This document shows positions 33,810 to 43,672 of a stretch of 64,000 nucleotides of DNA, one piece after another. The stretch comes from Polyangium sp. 15x6. GTDB lineage: Bacteria; Myxococcota_A; Polyangia; Polyangiales; Polyangiaceae. Under the pieces are notes generated by a model that saw nothing but the letters and a program-made list of their open reading frames with translations, had not been told where the DNA came from and did not search any database. Every line of letters begins with the position of its first letter. The stretch's first letter is position 1. The position numbers were made by a program, and so were the translations under genes. The DNA lies in contig NZ_JASBQE010000070.1 of the NCBI RefSeq assembly GCF_029960785.1, forward strand, positions 1 through 64,000, given 5' to 3'.

Positions 33810-36800
33810 TCATTTTGCTCCCACCCGCACGTACGTCCCCCCCGTGCGACCGAACGTCTCGGGCGCATACATCTCCTCGATGTGCGTCGGCGGCGCCACG
33901 AAGCGGCCCACGTGGGCCGCGCGGGCGAGATACCGGAATCTCGTGATGCCGGCGGGCAGCGTGTCGATGAAATAAACGACGCGGTCATCGCGCATTTCGC
34001 GCCGCTGTGCCGGCGTCATTTGCAGGTTCGCGAGCCAGGGGCCGCCGACGTCGTGCGCGAAGCGCATGGGTTCGAGGCCGCCGGGGACCGGGTCTTCGAG
34101 GACGACGAAGCGGCGCGGCTCACGCGTGACGACCTCGATCTCGCAAAGCACGACCTGCCCGGGATCGAAGCGGGGTTCGGCGGCGGCGCTGGTCGCGAGG
34201 ACCGGGCCTCCGAGGTCAGCGACGGGGCGGAAGGTTTTTGTCAGGTAAAACCCGGCGTCGAGCGGCTCGCGGGGCATGTCCTCGCGGGCGTAGCGGAGGA
34301 CGGCCTCGTAATGGAGGCGGCCTCCGCCCACGGCCTCGAACGTGAGCGGCGCGCCTCGGCCACGAACGAGGTCGGCCATGGGCACGAAGGCCGTACGGCG
34401 GAGCTTGCCCGATTCGCCGCCGAGGGGCGCGTCCGCGAGCAACGTATCGCCGAGGAAAACCCGCGCCTCCACGGGATCCAGAGGCGCCGGGTTTTTCTTG
34501 CGGTACGCGTCGAGCGCGAGCAGCGCCCACGCGGCCTCGTGGGTCGTGCGGTAAGCGCCGCCGGCGCGCCCGTCGAGGATGCCGCGCGAGAGGCGAGTCG
34601 CGAGGGGGTGCGTGGGGTTCGTCGTGACGATCGCGAGCAGGGCCGCGGCGTCGGTGCGCACGCCGGAGTCGAAGTCGTGCCAGGGGGCCTTGGCCTCGGA
34701 CGCGCTTGCCACATGCGCCCCGGGGCCGTCGATTCGAATGTTCGTTTCGAGGTCGCGGAGGAGCTCACGGCTTTCGTTCCCGGCTCCGTGGCCTGCGACG
34801 GCGAAGGCGTGGAGCAGGAGGGCGCGCGCGAAAAGAGGCATGCGCGCGCGTTCGCCGAAGAGCGCGCGCATCCGGCTCTCGTCGGGGCGCCGGGCCATGG
34901 CGAGCACGTCGAGCGCGAAGGCGGCGCGTTCGAGCGCGGAAGGGTTTGCCCCGGCGAACGGCGCCGCGAGGCTCGACGCGAGGGAATGGGCGGCGCGATC
35001 GAGGGCGCCCGCAGGCACGGGCATTCCGCGGCGGCGCGCTTCGTCGAGGCCCCAGAGTGCATAGGCCGTGATGTAGGGATCTCCCTCGGACGAGCCGGGC
35101 CAGAGGCCGAAGCTTCCGTCTTTTCGCTGGTGCGTGAGCAGCCGGTCGACCGATTCCCGCAGCGCGGCGTCGACGTCGCCTTCTTTTTGGGGGCCGGTTT
35201 TTCCGGGCACGAGCGGCGCGCCGAGGGAATCGGCGAGGTCGCGGAGCGCGAGGAGCGGGACCATGCGGCTCACGGTTTGCTCCGTGCACCCGTACGGGTA
35301 TTCGACGAGTTGCTCGATGCCCGCGGCGAGGCCGGAGAGCGGGGTCGAGGCGAGTGATATCGAAAGTCCCCCCGCGTCTTTTCGCACGCCCGCGAGATCC
35401 TCGAGGCGCTCGGCAATGGCCGTGGACGTCTCGCCCGAGAGGGCCGCGGTTTCGAACGTCGTGGGCACGGCGATCTGGGTTTCGAGGTCGACGCCGTCGG
35501 TCTCGTCTTGCAGGCTCGCCTCGAAGGAGAGGCGGGCCTTTCCGGCGCGCTCGGCGCGGAAGGGAAAACGCACGAGGGCCGGGTGTTCGGGGTCGACCGT
35601 GGCCTCGCGTCGCATCGGGCCCGCGGGCGTGAGGCCCTCGGCGCTCGCGGTCACGACGGTATTGCCGCCGGGGATGTCGAGCGCGGACAGGGCCACGGAA
35701 GCTTCGAATTGATCCCCCGCGCGCAAAGCGAGCGGGATGCTCGGGCGCGCCATGAGGGGCTTCGACGTGAGGACGGTGGCATCGTCCGAGCCCGTACGAT
35801 CGTCCTCGGCCACGGCCATCGCCATGAATCGATAGGCCGTGAGGCCGTCGGGCAGCTTGATGCGGCGCTTCACGCGGCCCGATGCGTCCGTGACGAGGTC
35901 CGGAAGGAACGCCACGGTTTGTCGGAAATCGCCGCGGCGGGGGCTCACGCTGGTCGCGCCCATGCGGACCAGGGGCGGCTTCGTGCGGTGGCCCCCCGAG
36001 AAGGTGCGGAGGAGATCGTCGCGTACGTCCTTCGTCCGGACGCTCGGATAACGGGGATCATAAAGCGCCAGGAAGGGCTCGGGCGTGATGTAATACGTGA
36101 GCATCAGCGAGCCCTCGTCCGCGGCCCACAAGGTGATTTCGGCTCGGACCGGTTTGCCCGCGGCGTCCTTCGCAACGACCTCGACGTCGAGCGTCTCGCC
36201 GGGCGCCGCCTGGAGCTTGCTCGGGCGCACCTCGACGTCGAGCATGCGGTCCTTGGGGCTGACGTGGATCCAAGTCTCCCGCGATTCCGAGCGTGTGCCC
36301 ATGAGCGTCGTGATTTTGATCTCCGCGTTCGGCATCATGGCGAACGTGATCGGGACGTCGACGATCGTCTGCGTGCCCGCGGGCGCGAGGGGCACGACGC
36401 GGCGGAAGAGCAGGCCCTCGCGCTCGACCGTGATGAGCGCCTGGTTCGGCTGCGAATGCGGCGAGTCGAGGACGAGGCGGGCGGTTTGTCCGACCCGATA
36501 CTCTTTTTCTTCGACGCGCAGGGCGAGCTCCGGCGCGGGAGGCGGAGGCGGCGGAGGAGGGGGAGGCGGCGGCGGCGGCGGTGTCGTGGTCGTCGTGACC
36601 GCGGTGTTGACGCGGAGAGAATACGAGGCCGCGGCGCGGCGGCCTTTTTCGTCCTTCGTCGTGGCGCGGACGATGAGCTCGATCTCGTCGTCGGTCCCGA
36701 CGATTTGCGCGGGAATCGTGAAATCACAGCCGACGGACGCCGCGCCGCTCGTGACGTCGCAGGTGCCGAGGGTGCGGTCCTCGACGGCGTTGTCCTCGCG

Positions 36801-39419
36801 GCGGGCGCGGCGCGAAAATTCGAGGTGCACCGGGTGCGAGCGCCGCTCGCCGTCCCGCGTCACCACGAGCACGCGCGGCGTGACCTTCTCGCCGGGCTTG
36901 ACCCAGGCTCGGTCGTCCTCGGAGAGCGCGACGAGCACGCTGGCAGGGTAGACGAGGGCGCTCTCCTCCGTGTACCGAGTCTCGTGGTTGAGATCCATGA
37001 TCTCGACCCGGCAGGTGACCGTCTCGACCGTCGTTTGGCCGGACAATACGACGGGGATCCCCAGCGAGAAGGCGCCGTCACCGTCGAGCTTGCCCGTGCC
37101 CTGGGCGATCTGCGCCGAAGGCACCCGAACGTCGTGCTCGGCGAGCACGTAATCGTCGAAGTCGGGAACGCTTGGCTCGCCGGAGCCGCGCGTCACGACG
37201 ATCGAGGCGCGGCCGCCGGCCATCGGGGCGCCGTAGAGCATCTCGCCGCGTGCGGTGCAGGTCATGCGGTCGCCCGGCTCGTAGACGTGTTTGTCGAGAC
37301 GCGCGTCGGCCTTGCTCTGCACGGGGCGATAATGATCCACCGAGAATCCCCAGTGAATGCGCTCGCCGTCGATCTCGGCCTCGGCGCGATAACGCCCGAG
37401 CGGGGCGTCCTCGGCGAGGGGCACGACGGTCGCGAAGGTGCCGAAGCGGGAGAGCACGTGGCGCGTGGTGCTGATCGGGCGGCGCTCGGGGTCGAGGATA
37501 TGCAAGGTGACCTCGCGGCCGCTCGGCGTCTCGAGTCCCGCGGTGACGGGGACGCGGAGGATTCCTTTGAGCTCCACACGTTCGCCGGGTCGATAAATTC
37601 CGCGAGCGGAGAAGAGGCGGCCGACGGGCTCGGGCGCGGGCGGCGCGGCGAGCGATTGGTACATCCAATCGTCGCCGCTCCGCGCCACGACGGCGAGCTG
37701 GGCCTCGCGCTCGCCCGGCTTTCGCGGGGGAATGCGCAAGGGGATGGCCGCGAGGCCCTTGTCGTCGGCCTCGGCCGCGCCGAGGAGCGAGGGGCGCCCG
37801 CCGGGCGGAACGTGGTGGACCTCGACCCGCGCGCCTCTCACGGGGGCCGCATTCGAGAGGCGCGTGAGCCAGACGAGCGCCTCGTCCGGGGCGATCTTGG
37901 TCAAGGGGCCGAGGTCGGTCAATTGCATTTCCTTTTCGACCGTCTTCGGAGCCTGCTCCGGCGCGCTGCGATACCCGGCCCGGACGAGCACGGGGCCACT
38001 CGCGACGCCCGGAGGCAAGTGATCCTGGACGACGAGGCGAGACCAACGCTCCTCGTTGCGTTTGCCCGTGAGCGCGGCGTAGCTCGATGCAGGAGAGGCG
38101 AGGGGGATCGGGGGGCCCGCGAGCCGCGCGAGGACCTGGTCCTTGTCGAGAGGAATCAGCGAGACCGTCGCGTCGACGGTGTTCGTCACGCCAATCGGCA
38201 GGAGGCGTCTGGCGGGGGCCCAGTAGGTGCCCCTCGCGCCGATGATGAGCTCGGCGGGCAGGTCACCGAAACGAAACTCGCGTTTGATGTCCGCGGGGAG
38301 GCGCTGGCCGTGGATGTCCTGGAAGGCGCGGCCGCCGCCGTGGGCGCGGACCTCCACGCGATAGGTTTTCCCGGGCTCGAAGCTCCCGTTCACGTACACC
38401 TCGCGGCTCGATTCGCCGTCGTCGTAGGAGCCGGATACATGGAACGAGTCCGGGCGAGGCTCGACGGCGATGGCGCGCTCGATGACCTCCTCCGAGATGG
38501 GCGTCGCGAACGCGAGCGTGATCGTGGTCTCGGTCGGGTCGCAGCGGTCCTTTTCGAGGGGGTGCGGATTGCATTTCGCGGAGGCGAGTCCCGCGGGGCC
38601 GAGGGTGCGAAATCGGATTTCCTCGGCCTTGCCGGCCGAGAGCTCGCCCTCGGCGCCGCGGAGCGAGGCGTCGATGCGCACGAGGACGTCCCTGTCGCGC
38701 GGGAGCGGGGCGCGTGGAGCGAGCACGGCGCGATCGTCCGTGAGCTCGACGATCGAATATGGGACGGGCCCGCGGCCCGCGTCGATCGTGACGGCGCGCG
38801 AGATTTCGGAGGCCTTCACGGGCTGCGTGAAGAAGAGCGTGATCGTCGCGTCCGGGCGAATGCCGGTCGCGTCGCGCGCGGGCTCGCTGCCGGAGAGGGA
38901 GGGCCGCGGGGTCGAAAAGGAAAGGACGAACGGGGCTTCGATGGCGCTGCCGTCGAGCGCGCGGGTGTCCGCGGGGACCTCGACGCGGAATGCCGTCGCG
39001 GGAGGAAAGGGTTTTTCAGGGACGAACTGGACTGCGCTCGATCCGACCCAGGAGAATGCGCCGGGAAGGGCCGGCGTGATCCGGACGGGGGCCTCGGGCG
39101 AGCGCGGATCCGCGCCGATCGCGCGCATGGGTTTGCTGAAGACGAGCGTGATCTCGGGGCTTGTCCCGGTCTCGCCGCTCGGGCCCGCATAGACGACGCG
39201 AAGCGGGCCGGCCTCCGGAGCGCGGGGGACGAGGGCTGCGCGGGGGGCGAGCTCGCCCCGGACGGGCGCCGCGGGAGGTTTCGGGGGGCGCGCGCCGGGA
39301 AAACAGGCCGCGGAGGCGGCGGCGAGGGCGGCGAGCACGGCGGCGGCAGGCGAGGGGCGGCGCAAACGCATGACGAGGTGGGGATCGACAGGCGAGGCGG
39401 TCCGAGGTTCCCGGCTCAT
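33810..39419 (-). CDS. Bacterial alpha-2-macroglobulin lipoprotein with thioester motif
   Basis: A 1,869-residue periplasmic protease trap. It is a lipoprotein (SAA-C near residue 38). A Big/SbsA-like Ig domain (about 65-160) is followed by the macroglobulin-like domains, a proline-only run of 16 residues at 947-962, the A2M domain (RIKLPDGLTAYRF), the thioester CTEQ with Cys1378 in YPYGCTEQT, and the alpha-helical thioester domain with MG10. The thioester would capture attacking proteases. The start ATG at 39417-39419 overlaps the upstream stop (ATGA); an ATG at 39371 also opens a signal peptide. No penicillin-binding protein gene, the usual partner in Proteobacteria, is next to it. Confidence 0.93.
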   Translation of the reverse strand: MSREPRTASPVDPHLVMRLRRPSPAAAVLAALAAASAACFPGARPPKPPAAPVRGELAPRAALVPRAPEAGPLRVVYAGPSGETGTSPEITLVFSKPMRAIGADPRSPEAPVRITPALPGAFSWVGSSAVQFVPEKPFPPATAFRVEVPADTRALDGSAIEAPFVLSFSTPRPSLSGSEPARDATGIRPDATITLFFTQPVKASEISRAVTIDAGRGPVPYSIVELTDDRAVLAPRAPLPRDRDVLVRIDASLRGAEGELSAGKAEEIRFRTLGPAGLASAKCNPHPLEKDRCDPTETTITLAFATPISEEVIERAIAVEPRPDSFHVSGSYDDGESSREVYVNGSFEPGKTYRVEVRAHGGGRAFQDIHGQRLPADIKREFRFGDLPAELIIGARGTYWAPARRLLPIGVTNTVDATVSLIPLDKDQVLARLAGPPIPLASPASSYAALTGKRNEERWSRLVVQDHLPPGVASGPVLVRAGYRSAPEQAPKTVEKEMQLTDLGPLTKIAPDEALVWLTRLSNAAPVRGARVEVHHVPPGGRPSLLGAAEADDKGLAAIPLRIPPRKPGEREAQLAVVARSGDDWMYQSLAAPPAPEPVGRLFSARGIYRPGERVELKGILRVPVTAGLETPSGREVTLHILDPERRPISTTRHVLSRFGTFATVVPLAEDAPLGRYRAEAEIDGERIHWGFSVDHYRPVQSKADARLDKHVYEPGDRMTCTARGEMLYGAPMAGGRASIVVTRGSGEPSVPDFDDYVLAEHDVRVPSAQIAQGTGKLDGDGAFSLGIPVVLSGQTTVETVTCRVEIMDLNHETRYTEESALVYPASVLVALSEDDRAWVKPGEKVTPRVLVVTRDGERRSHPVHLEFSRRARREDNAVEDRTLGTCDVTSGAASVGCDFTIPAQIVGTDDEIELIVRATTKDEKGRRAAASYSLRVNTAVTTTTTPPPPPPPPPPPPPPPAPELALRVEEKEYRVGQTARLVLDSPHSQPNQALITVEREGLLFRRVVPLAPAGTQTIVDVPITFAMMPNAEIKITTLMGTRSESRETWIHVSPKDRMLDVEVRPSKLQAAPGETLDVEVVAKDAAGKPVRAEITLWAADEGSLMLTYYITPEPFLALYDPRYPSVRTKDVRDDLLRTFSGGHRTKPPLVRMGATSVSPRRGDFRQTVAFLPDLVTDASGRVKRRIKLPDGLTAYRFMAMAVAEDDRTGSDDATVLTSKPLMARPSIPLALRAGDQFEASVALSALDIPGGNTVVTASAEGLTPAGPMRREATVDPEHPALVRFPFRAERAGKARLSFEASLQDETDGVDLETQIAVPTTFETAALSGETSTAIAERLEDLAGVRKDAGGLSISLASTPLSGLAAGIEQLVEYPYGCTEQTVSRMVPLLALRDLADSLGAPLVPGKTGPQKEGDVDAALRESVDRLLTHQRKDGSFGLWPGSSEGDPYITAYALWGLDEARRRGMPVPAGALDRAAHSLASSLAAPFAGANPSALERAAFALDVLAMARRPDESRMRALFGERARMPLFARALLLHAFAVAGHGAGNESRELLRDLETNIRIDGPGAHVASASEAKAPWHDFDSGVRTDAAALLAIVTTNPTHPLATRLSRGILDGRAGGAYRTTHEAAWALLALDAYRKKNPAPLDPVEARVFLGDTLLADAPLGGESGKLRRTAFVPMADLVRGRGAPLTFEAVGGGRLHYEAVLRYAREDMPREPLDAGFYLTKTFRPVADLGGPVLATSAAAEPRFDPGQVVLCEIEVVTREPRRFVVLEDPVPGGLEPMRFAHDVGGPWLANLQMTPAQRREMRDDRVVYFIDTLPAGITRFRYLARAAHVGRFVAPPTHIEEMYAPETFGRTGGTYVRVGAK

Positions 39420-40783
39420 TCGTCTTTGGCAGGACGGTAAAGCTCCACGCCCGACGCACCGAAACGCGTGCGCAAAGGCTCGCGTTCGCCATGCGGCCAC
39501 GCCGCGGGGGTATGGCGCAAGAGGGGATGGGGGCGGAGAGATTCGAAGAGGATGTGGCAAGGGTCGTCCGCCGCGCCGCCGAGCTCGGGCATGGCCTTGA
39601 GCGCGAGGCCTGGGCGATCACGCGGGGGCTCGTCGCCGAGGTTTTCCGCGAGGGCCGCGGCCATGTCGAGCAAGGCCTCGCGAATGCGCGCGTCCGCGCT
39701 CGCGCGCGCCGCCGCGCGCATGGCTTTCACGGCCGGGCGCGCTTCTTTTCCGAGGACCTCTTTGCCGGCCGCGGAGAGGGCCGTCGCGAGGGAAAGGCGA
39801 AGCTCGGGCGAGCGCGTGGCGAGGAGGCGCGCGACGAGGCGCGGGGCGATTTCAGGTGGCCATTCGTCGGCCTCGCGAGCGAGGGCGTCGATGACACGAA
39901 TCGGGGGTTCGTCGGAGGCGGCGAGCGAGAGCGCGACGCGCGTGATGGCGGCGGTGAGCGCGGCGCCGCGGGCGCCCTCTTCGAGCAGGACGACGGCCGC
40001 GGCGAGGGAGCCCGGCGTGGGGCCGGCGGCAATCCGCGCGAGGCGCGGGACGTGCTCGGGGAAATGGGCGAGGACAGCGTAGAGGCGCGCCCGCTCGTCG
40101 AGGGTTTCCGCATGGACCGATTCGAGGCGCGGCAGGGCCTCGGGCGCGGCCGAGCGCTCGATGGTGTCGAGCAAATACGAGGCGACGAGGGGGCAGGCGC
40201 GGACGTCGTCCCGATCGAGCAGGCGCACGAGCTCCTCGCTCTCGGTCGGATCGAGGCCGTGTACCTCGAAGGCGAGGGTGGCGGCGAAGAGTTTGTTGGG
40301 GTACGTTCCGCGTAGGTGTGGCAGGACGAACCTATAGCGGCCTGGCGGCAGGATACGCTCGCCGCCCATGAGGGGGAGCTCGGAGACGATGGTCGCCGCG
40401 GAGGGCGCGAGCTCGGGCTGGGCGGAGACGGTCAAGCAATACCCCTGCGGGGGCGGAAAGGCGCGATAAACGTCGTCGAGGCCGAGCCGCTCGATCGTGC
40501 CGAAGAGGCCGGGCCAATGGCGCGCGCCGCGGATCGGATCGGGGTTCTTGTTGACGAGCCGGAACGCGGAAAACGGGGTATCGCCCTGGTGGGGTTCGAG
40601 GAGGACGAGGGAGGTTGCGCCGCTGGGATTCGTGGGTTCGGTCGCGAGGGAATCCGGCGCGGGGATCGCGGGGCCACGCGCGGCGGCCTCGTCTCCGCGC
40701 GGGAGGGCCTTCGCGCCGCACCCGAGGACAAAAGGCAGGGCGAGCGCGGCGAGAGCGCTCGCGAGGCGGGCAGAACGGGGCAT
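39416..40783 (-). CDS. Alpha-repeat lipoprotein coupled to alpha-2-macroglobulin
   Basis: A 455-residue lipoprotein (FVLG-C21). Residues about 190-400 are helical repeats of HEAT-like type (LARIAAGPTPGSLAAAVVLL, RVALSLAASDEPPIRVIDAL). The N-terminal third is beta-rich (GRYRFVLPHLRGTYPNKLF). The stop overlaps the macroglobulin start by four bases, so the two are translationally coupled and probably act together in the periplasm. The ATG at 40781-40783 was chosen because it begins the signal peptide. I know no function for this type of partner. Confidence 0.75.
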   Translation of the reverse strand: MPRSARLASALAALALPFVLGCGAKALPRGDEAAARGPAIPAPDSLATEPTNPSGATSLVLLEPHQGDTPFSAFRLVNKNPDPIRGARHWPGLFGTIERLGLDDVYRAFPPPQGYCLTVSAQPELAPSAATIVSELPLMGGERILPPGRYRFVLPHLRGTYPNKLFAATLAFEVHGLDPTESEELVRLLDRDDVRACPLVASYLLDTIERSAAPEALPRLESVHAETLDERARLYAVLAHFPEHVPRLARIAAGPTPGSLAAAVVLLEEGARGAALTAAITRVALSLAASDEPPIRVIDALAREADEWPPEIAPRLVARLLATRSPELRLSLATALSAAGKEVLGKEARPAVKAMRAAARASADARIREALLDMAAALAENLGDEPPRDRPGLALKAMPELGGAADDPCHILFESLRPHPLLRHTPAAWPHGEREPLRTRFGASGVELYRPAKDE

Positions 40784-40944
40784 CGCTGCCTCGTTGGACG
40801 CGCGGGCGGCGAGGGGCTTGGGGTTCGATCGATTCCAGCGCGCCAAGCCCGCTCACGGCCGCCGCGCCTCCCGTTTTCGTCGCGCCGCGCGAGGTGAGGG
40901 GGCGCGCTTGCGGGGTTCTGCCCGGGTCGATAAACTCCCCCGCC

Positions 40945-41589
40945 ATGTACAAGGAGACGTGGGCCTGCGATCCGTCGCCGGGGCGACATCGAATCGGGGA
41001 AGGGCCGTTTCGCGTCCGCGGCGTCATGTACATAGGGAATTTCGAGTACGCGAACAAGCGCACGCCCGGCGGGCTTTCGGCAGCGTATGCCGCGATCGAC
41101 CACCCCGAGGTCGTGGCGTTTCTCGGACGTACGATTTTCCTCGCGGCGTCGAGCTACGATCTCGTGCCGGCCGTCCATTTCGTCCGCGCGCTGGCGAAGC
41201 TCGAGGGGACGCCGCTCGACAGGTTCGTCCGGGCACGCGCGCGTCACGCGGGCGAGCACAACGTGATGGGCCTCTATCGCGCGCAGATGCGGAGCTCGTC
41301 GGTCGGGGACATGGCCGCCCGGCTGCCGCGCATCTTCGAGCGATATTTCGACCATTGCCGCGCGGAGATGTCGCTCGCGGCCGAGGGGCTCGTGGAGGGG
41401 CGGTTCGCCGGCATGCCCGCGCCCATGCTGGGGTTTTACCTGTGGTGCAACGAGGGCTTCATCGAGGGCGCGCTGAGCGGCGTGGGCGCGCGGGACGTGC
41501 GGTATTCGTGGTCGGCGCCGATGCCCGACGGCGAGCGCGACGGTACTCCCCTGAAGGCCGTCACGGTCCGGATCACCTGGACGGTTTGA
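40945..41589 (+). CDS. Hypothetical protein, possibly DUF2378/TIGR02265-like
   Basis: A 214-residue soluble protein. The middle (LVPAVHFVRALAKLEGTPLD, ARARHAGEHNVMGLY) and the overall length recall the Myxococcales-restricted DUF2378 (TIGR02265) family, but the resemblance is weak. The C-terminal part YLWCNEGFIEGALSGVGA is conserved-looking. There is no signal peptide. It diverges from the alpha-repeat lipoprotein, with 160 bases between the starts. Confidence 0.6.
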   Translation: MYKETWACDPSPGRHRIGEGPFRVRGVMYIGNFEYANKRTPGGLSAAYAAIDHPEVVAFLGRTIFLAASSYDLVPAVHFVRALAKLEGTPLDRFVRARARHAGEHNVMGLYRAQMRSSSVGDMAARLPRIFERYFDHCRAEMSLAAEGLVEGRFAGMPAPMLGFYLWCNEGFIEGALSGVGARDVRYSWSAPMPDGERDGTPLKAVTVRITWTV

Positions 41590-41598
41590 AACGGACGC

Positions 41599-42099
41599 TC
41601 ATTCGTCGTCCTCGTCCTCCGGCACGACCTTCCCTTCGTACAGGGCAAACGCGACCTCGAAGCCGTCGTCCTCGAACGACGCGACCACATCGTCGAACGA
41701 AGCGTTCTCGTGATAGCCGAACCCGATCTGGTCCGTGGGGCCGAGCAGGGCCTGGAGCGCCTCGCTCTCCGCCGCGGCGAACGAGCGCAAGACGCCGAGC
41801 AACGTCTCCGCCGTGGCGCGCGGGGCGGGCTTTTCGGGGTGACGGACGAAGAGCTCGACGAGGTCCGCGTCGTCTTCGATCAGAAACCAGATGGGCCGCT
41901 CGGCGTGCTTCTTGACGAGCGCGGCGTCGGCGAACCCGCGCAGATCGCCGAATCGACCGACGATGACCGTGGGCGCGAGCTCGTCCTCGTCTTCATCCTC
42001 GCCTTCCTCGCCCTCTTCGAGCGCCTCTTCGTCGAGCGGCGCCGGTTCCGGTTGCTCGGGCGCTCCTGCTCGCGCCTTCGGGTCCCTTCGTTTGTCCAT
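41599..42099 (-). CDS. Hypothetical acidic protein
   Basis: A 166-residue soluble protein with a very acidic stretch (EEALEEGEEGEDEDEDE) at about 25-45 and an acidic C-terminus (PEDEDDE). The centre is a compact alpha/beta domain (TVIVGRFGDLRGF, RPIWFLIEDDADLVELFV, IGFGYHENASFDDV). GGAGA lies 5-9 bases before the ATG at 42097-42099. I do not recognise the family. It is convergent with the DUF2378-like gene, nine bases away. Confidence 0.7.
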   Translation of the reverse strand: MDKRRDPKARAGAPEQPEPAPLDEEALEEGEEGEDEDEDELAPTVIVGRFGDLRGFADAALVKKHAERPIWFLIEDDADLVELFVRHPEKPAPRATAETLLGVLRSFAAAESEALQALLGPTDQIGFGYHENASFDDVVASFEDDGFEVAFALYEGKVVPEDEDDE

Positions 42100-42283
42100 C
42101 GTGCTCTCCGGGGTCCTCGCTCCACGTCGTGCGTCGCGTGGGTCTTCCCGATGGACGTGTCCATCGACACCCACGCGCGCCGTCGTTTTTACCCCACCCG
42201 GGCCGCGTACGCGACTAGGATGGCGCTTTGCCTCGCGTCGGCCCCTCGCTTTTCGCGGAGGGGGATGGCCGCAAGAGCCGCCC

Positions 42284-43672
42284 ATGCGCTTCTCGCCCCT
42301 CGCGGATCCCCGCCTCGAAATCCTGCATTTGCTCGACCAGCCCGTCTGGATCACGGACCCGGACGCGGTGCGGATCGTGTGGGCGAACCGCGCGGCCGTG
42401 GCCCTCTGGCGCGCCGAGGATCTGCGCGAGCTCGTCAACCGGGACCTCGCCCCATCGCCGACGATTCGCGCGACGTTGCAGCATCTGCGCGATCGCGTGG
42501 CGGCCGGCGAGCGCTTCACGTCGGAGCGGACGATCTATCCGAAGGGCGACGCGGTCCGCGTGCACATGAGTTTCAAAGCATTTCCGCTGCCCGACGGCCG
42601 TGGGGGCCTGCTCGTCGAGGGGACGCCGATTCGCGACACCGCGGATCCCGAGGTGGTGCGCGCCGCGGAGGCGGTCCGGTATGCGCCGCTCGTAGTGACG
42701 ACGCACGCGCTCGACGGATCGCTCTTGCAGGCGAATACGCTGGCGCGCGAGACGTTTGGCCATGCATTCTCGTTCGAGGGGATCTTCGCCGAGCCCGCGG
42801 AGGGGGCGCGCGCTCTCGCAGAGGTCGCGGGGGGCGAGCCGTTTTTCGAGGACGTGGAGGTCGTGACGACGGAGGGGCCGCGGTGGTTCTCGGTCGCGGC
42901 GCGGCCGATTCCGGATCCAGTGACGGGCAAACCCGGCATTCTGGTGAGCGCGCACGACATGACGGCGCGTATCGAGGCGGAGCGCGCGAAGGACGAGCTC
43001 GTGAGCGTGGTGAGCCACGAATTGCGCACGCCGCTGACGGCGATCCGGGGCGCGATCGGGCTCGTCGTGGGCGGCGTGGCGGGCAAGGATCCGGAGCTCG
43101 AGGCGGAGCTTTTGCAGATGGCGTCGGAGAACGTGCAGCGGCTCGGGCGGCTCGTGGACGATCTGCTCGACGTGCGAAAGCTCGCGGCGGGGGGCATTTC
43201 GCTGAAGCTCGCGCAGGCGGACCTCGCGGACGTCGTGCGAGGCGCGATCGAGCTGCACGCGCCAGCGGCGCAGGCGAAGGAGATCGTGGTGGAGACGGAC
43301 GCGCCCGAGGGAATGCCGGTGTTCGTCGATCCGCAACGGATCCAGCAGGTGGTCTTGAATTTCCTGTCGAATGCGATCAAGCATTCGCCGGCCGGCGAAG
43401 TCGTGCAGGTGCGCGCGCGGGCGATTCCGGAGGGGTTTCGCGTGGAGGTGGCGGATCGGGGGCCCGGGGTGCCGGAGGCGTTCCGCGACAAGATCTTCCG
43501 GCGTTTTTCTCAGGCGGATGCGTCGAGCACGCGCAGCGTCGGCGGGACGGGGCTCGGGCTCTACATCGCGAAGACGATCGTGGTGATGCACGGCGGCCGC
43601 GTCGGATACGAGAACGGGAAGGCGGGCGGCGCGGTGTTTTTTTTCGAGGTGCCCACGAAGGCGAGTGATTAG
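42284..43672 (+). CDS. PAS-domain sensor histidine kinase
   Basis: A 462-residue cytoplasmic kinase. A PAS domain lies at about 8-115 and a second PAS-like domain at about 130-228 (ending in the typical DMTARIEAERAKDEL). HisKA has His245 in VSHELRTPL. The HATPase domain has the N-box NFLSNAIKHSP, DRGPGVP, FSQADASST and GTGLGLYI. The start is ATG 42284; the longer frame reads back through the divergent gene. No response regulator is adjacent, so it is an orphan kinase. The stop overlaps the convergent peroxidase stop by three bases (TTAG). Confidence 0.93.
   Translation: MRFSPLADPRLEILHLLDQPVWITDPDAVRIVWANRAAVALWRAEDLRELVNRDLAPSPTIRATLQHLRDRVAAGERFTSERTIYPKGDAVRVHMSFKAFPLPDGRGGLLVEGTPIRDTADPEVVRAAEAVRYAPLVVTTHALDGSLLQANTLARETFGHAFSFEGIFAEPAEGARALAEVAGGEPFFEDVEVVTTEGPRWFSVAARPIPDPVTGKPGILVSAHDMTARIEAERAKDELVSVVSHELRTPLTAIRGAIGLVVGGVAGKDPELEAELLQMASENVQRLGRLVDDLLDVRKLAAGGISLKLAQADLADVVRGAIELHAPAAQAKEIVVETDAPEGMPVFVDPQRIQQVVLNFLSNAIKHSPAGEVVQVRARAIPEGFRVEVADRGPGVPEAFRDKIFRRFSQADASSTRSVGGTGLGLYIAKTIVVMHGGRVGYENGKAGGAVFFFEVPTKASD

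Noticed and set aside
35508-39440. A plus-strand open frame of about 1,300 codons
   Set aside because: It is antisense to the alpha-2-macroglobulin gene, has no recognisable domain and reflects GC-driven lack of stop codons.
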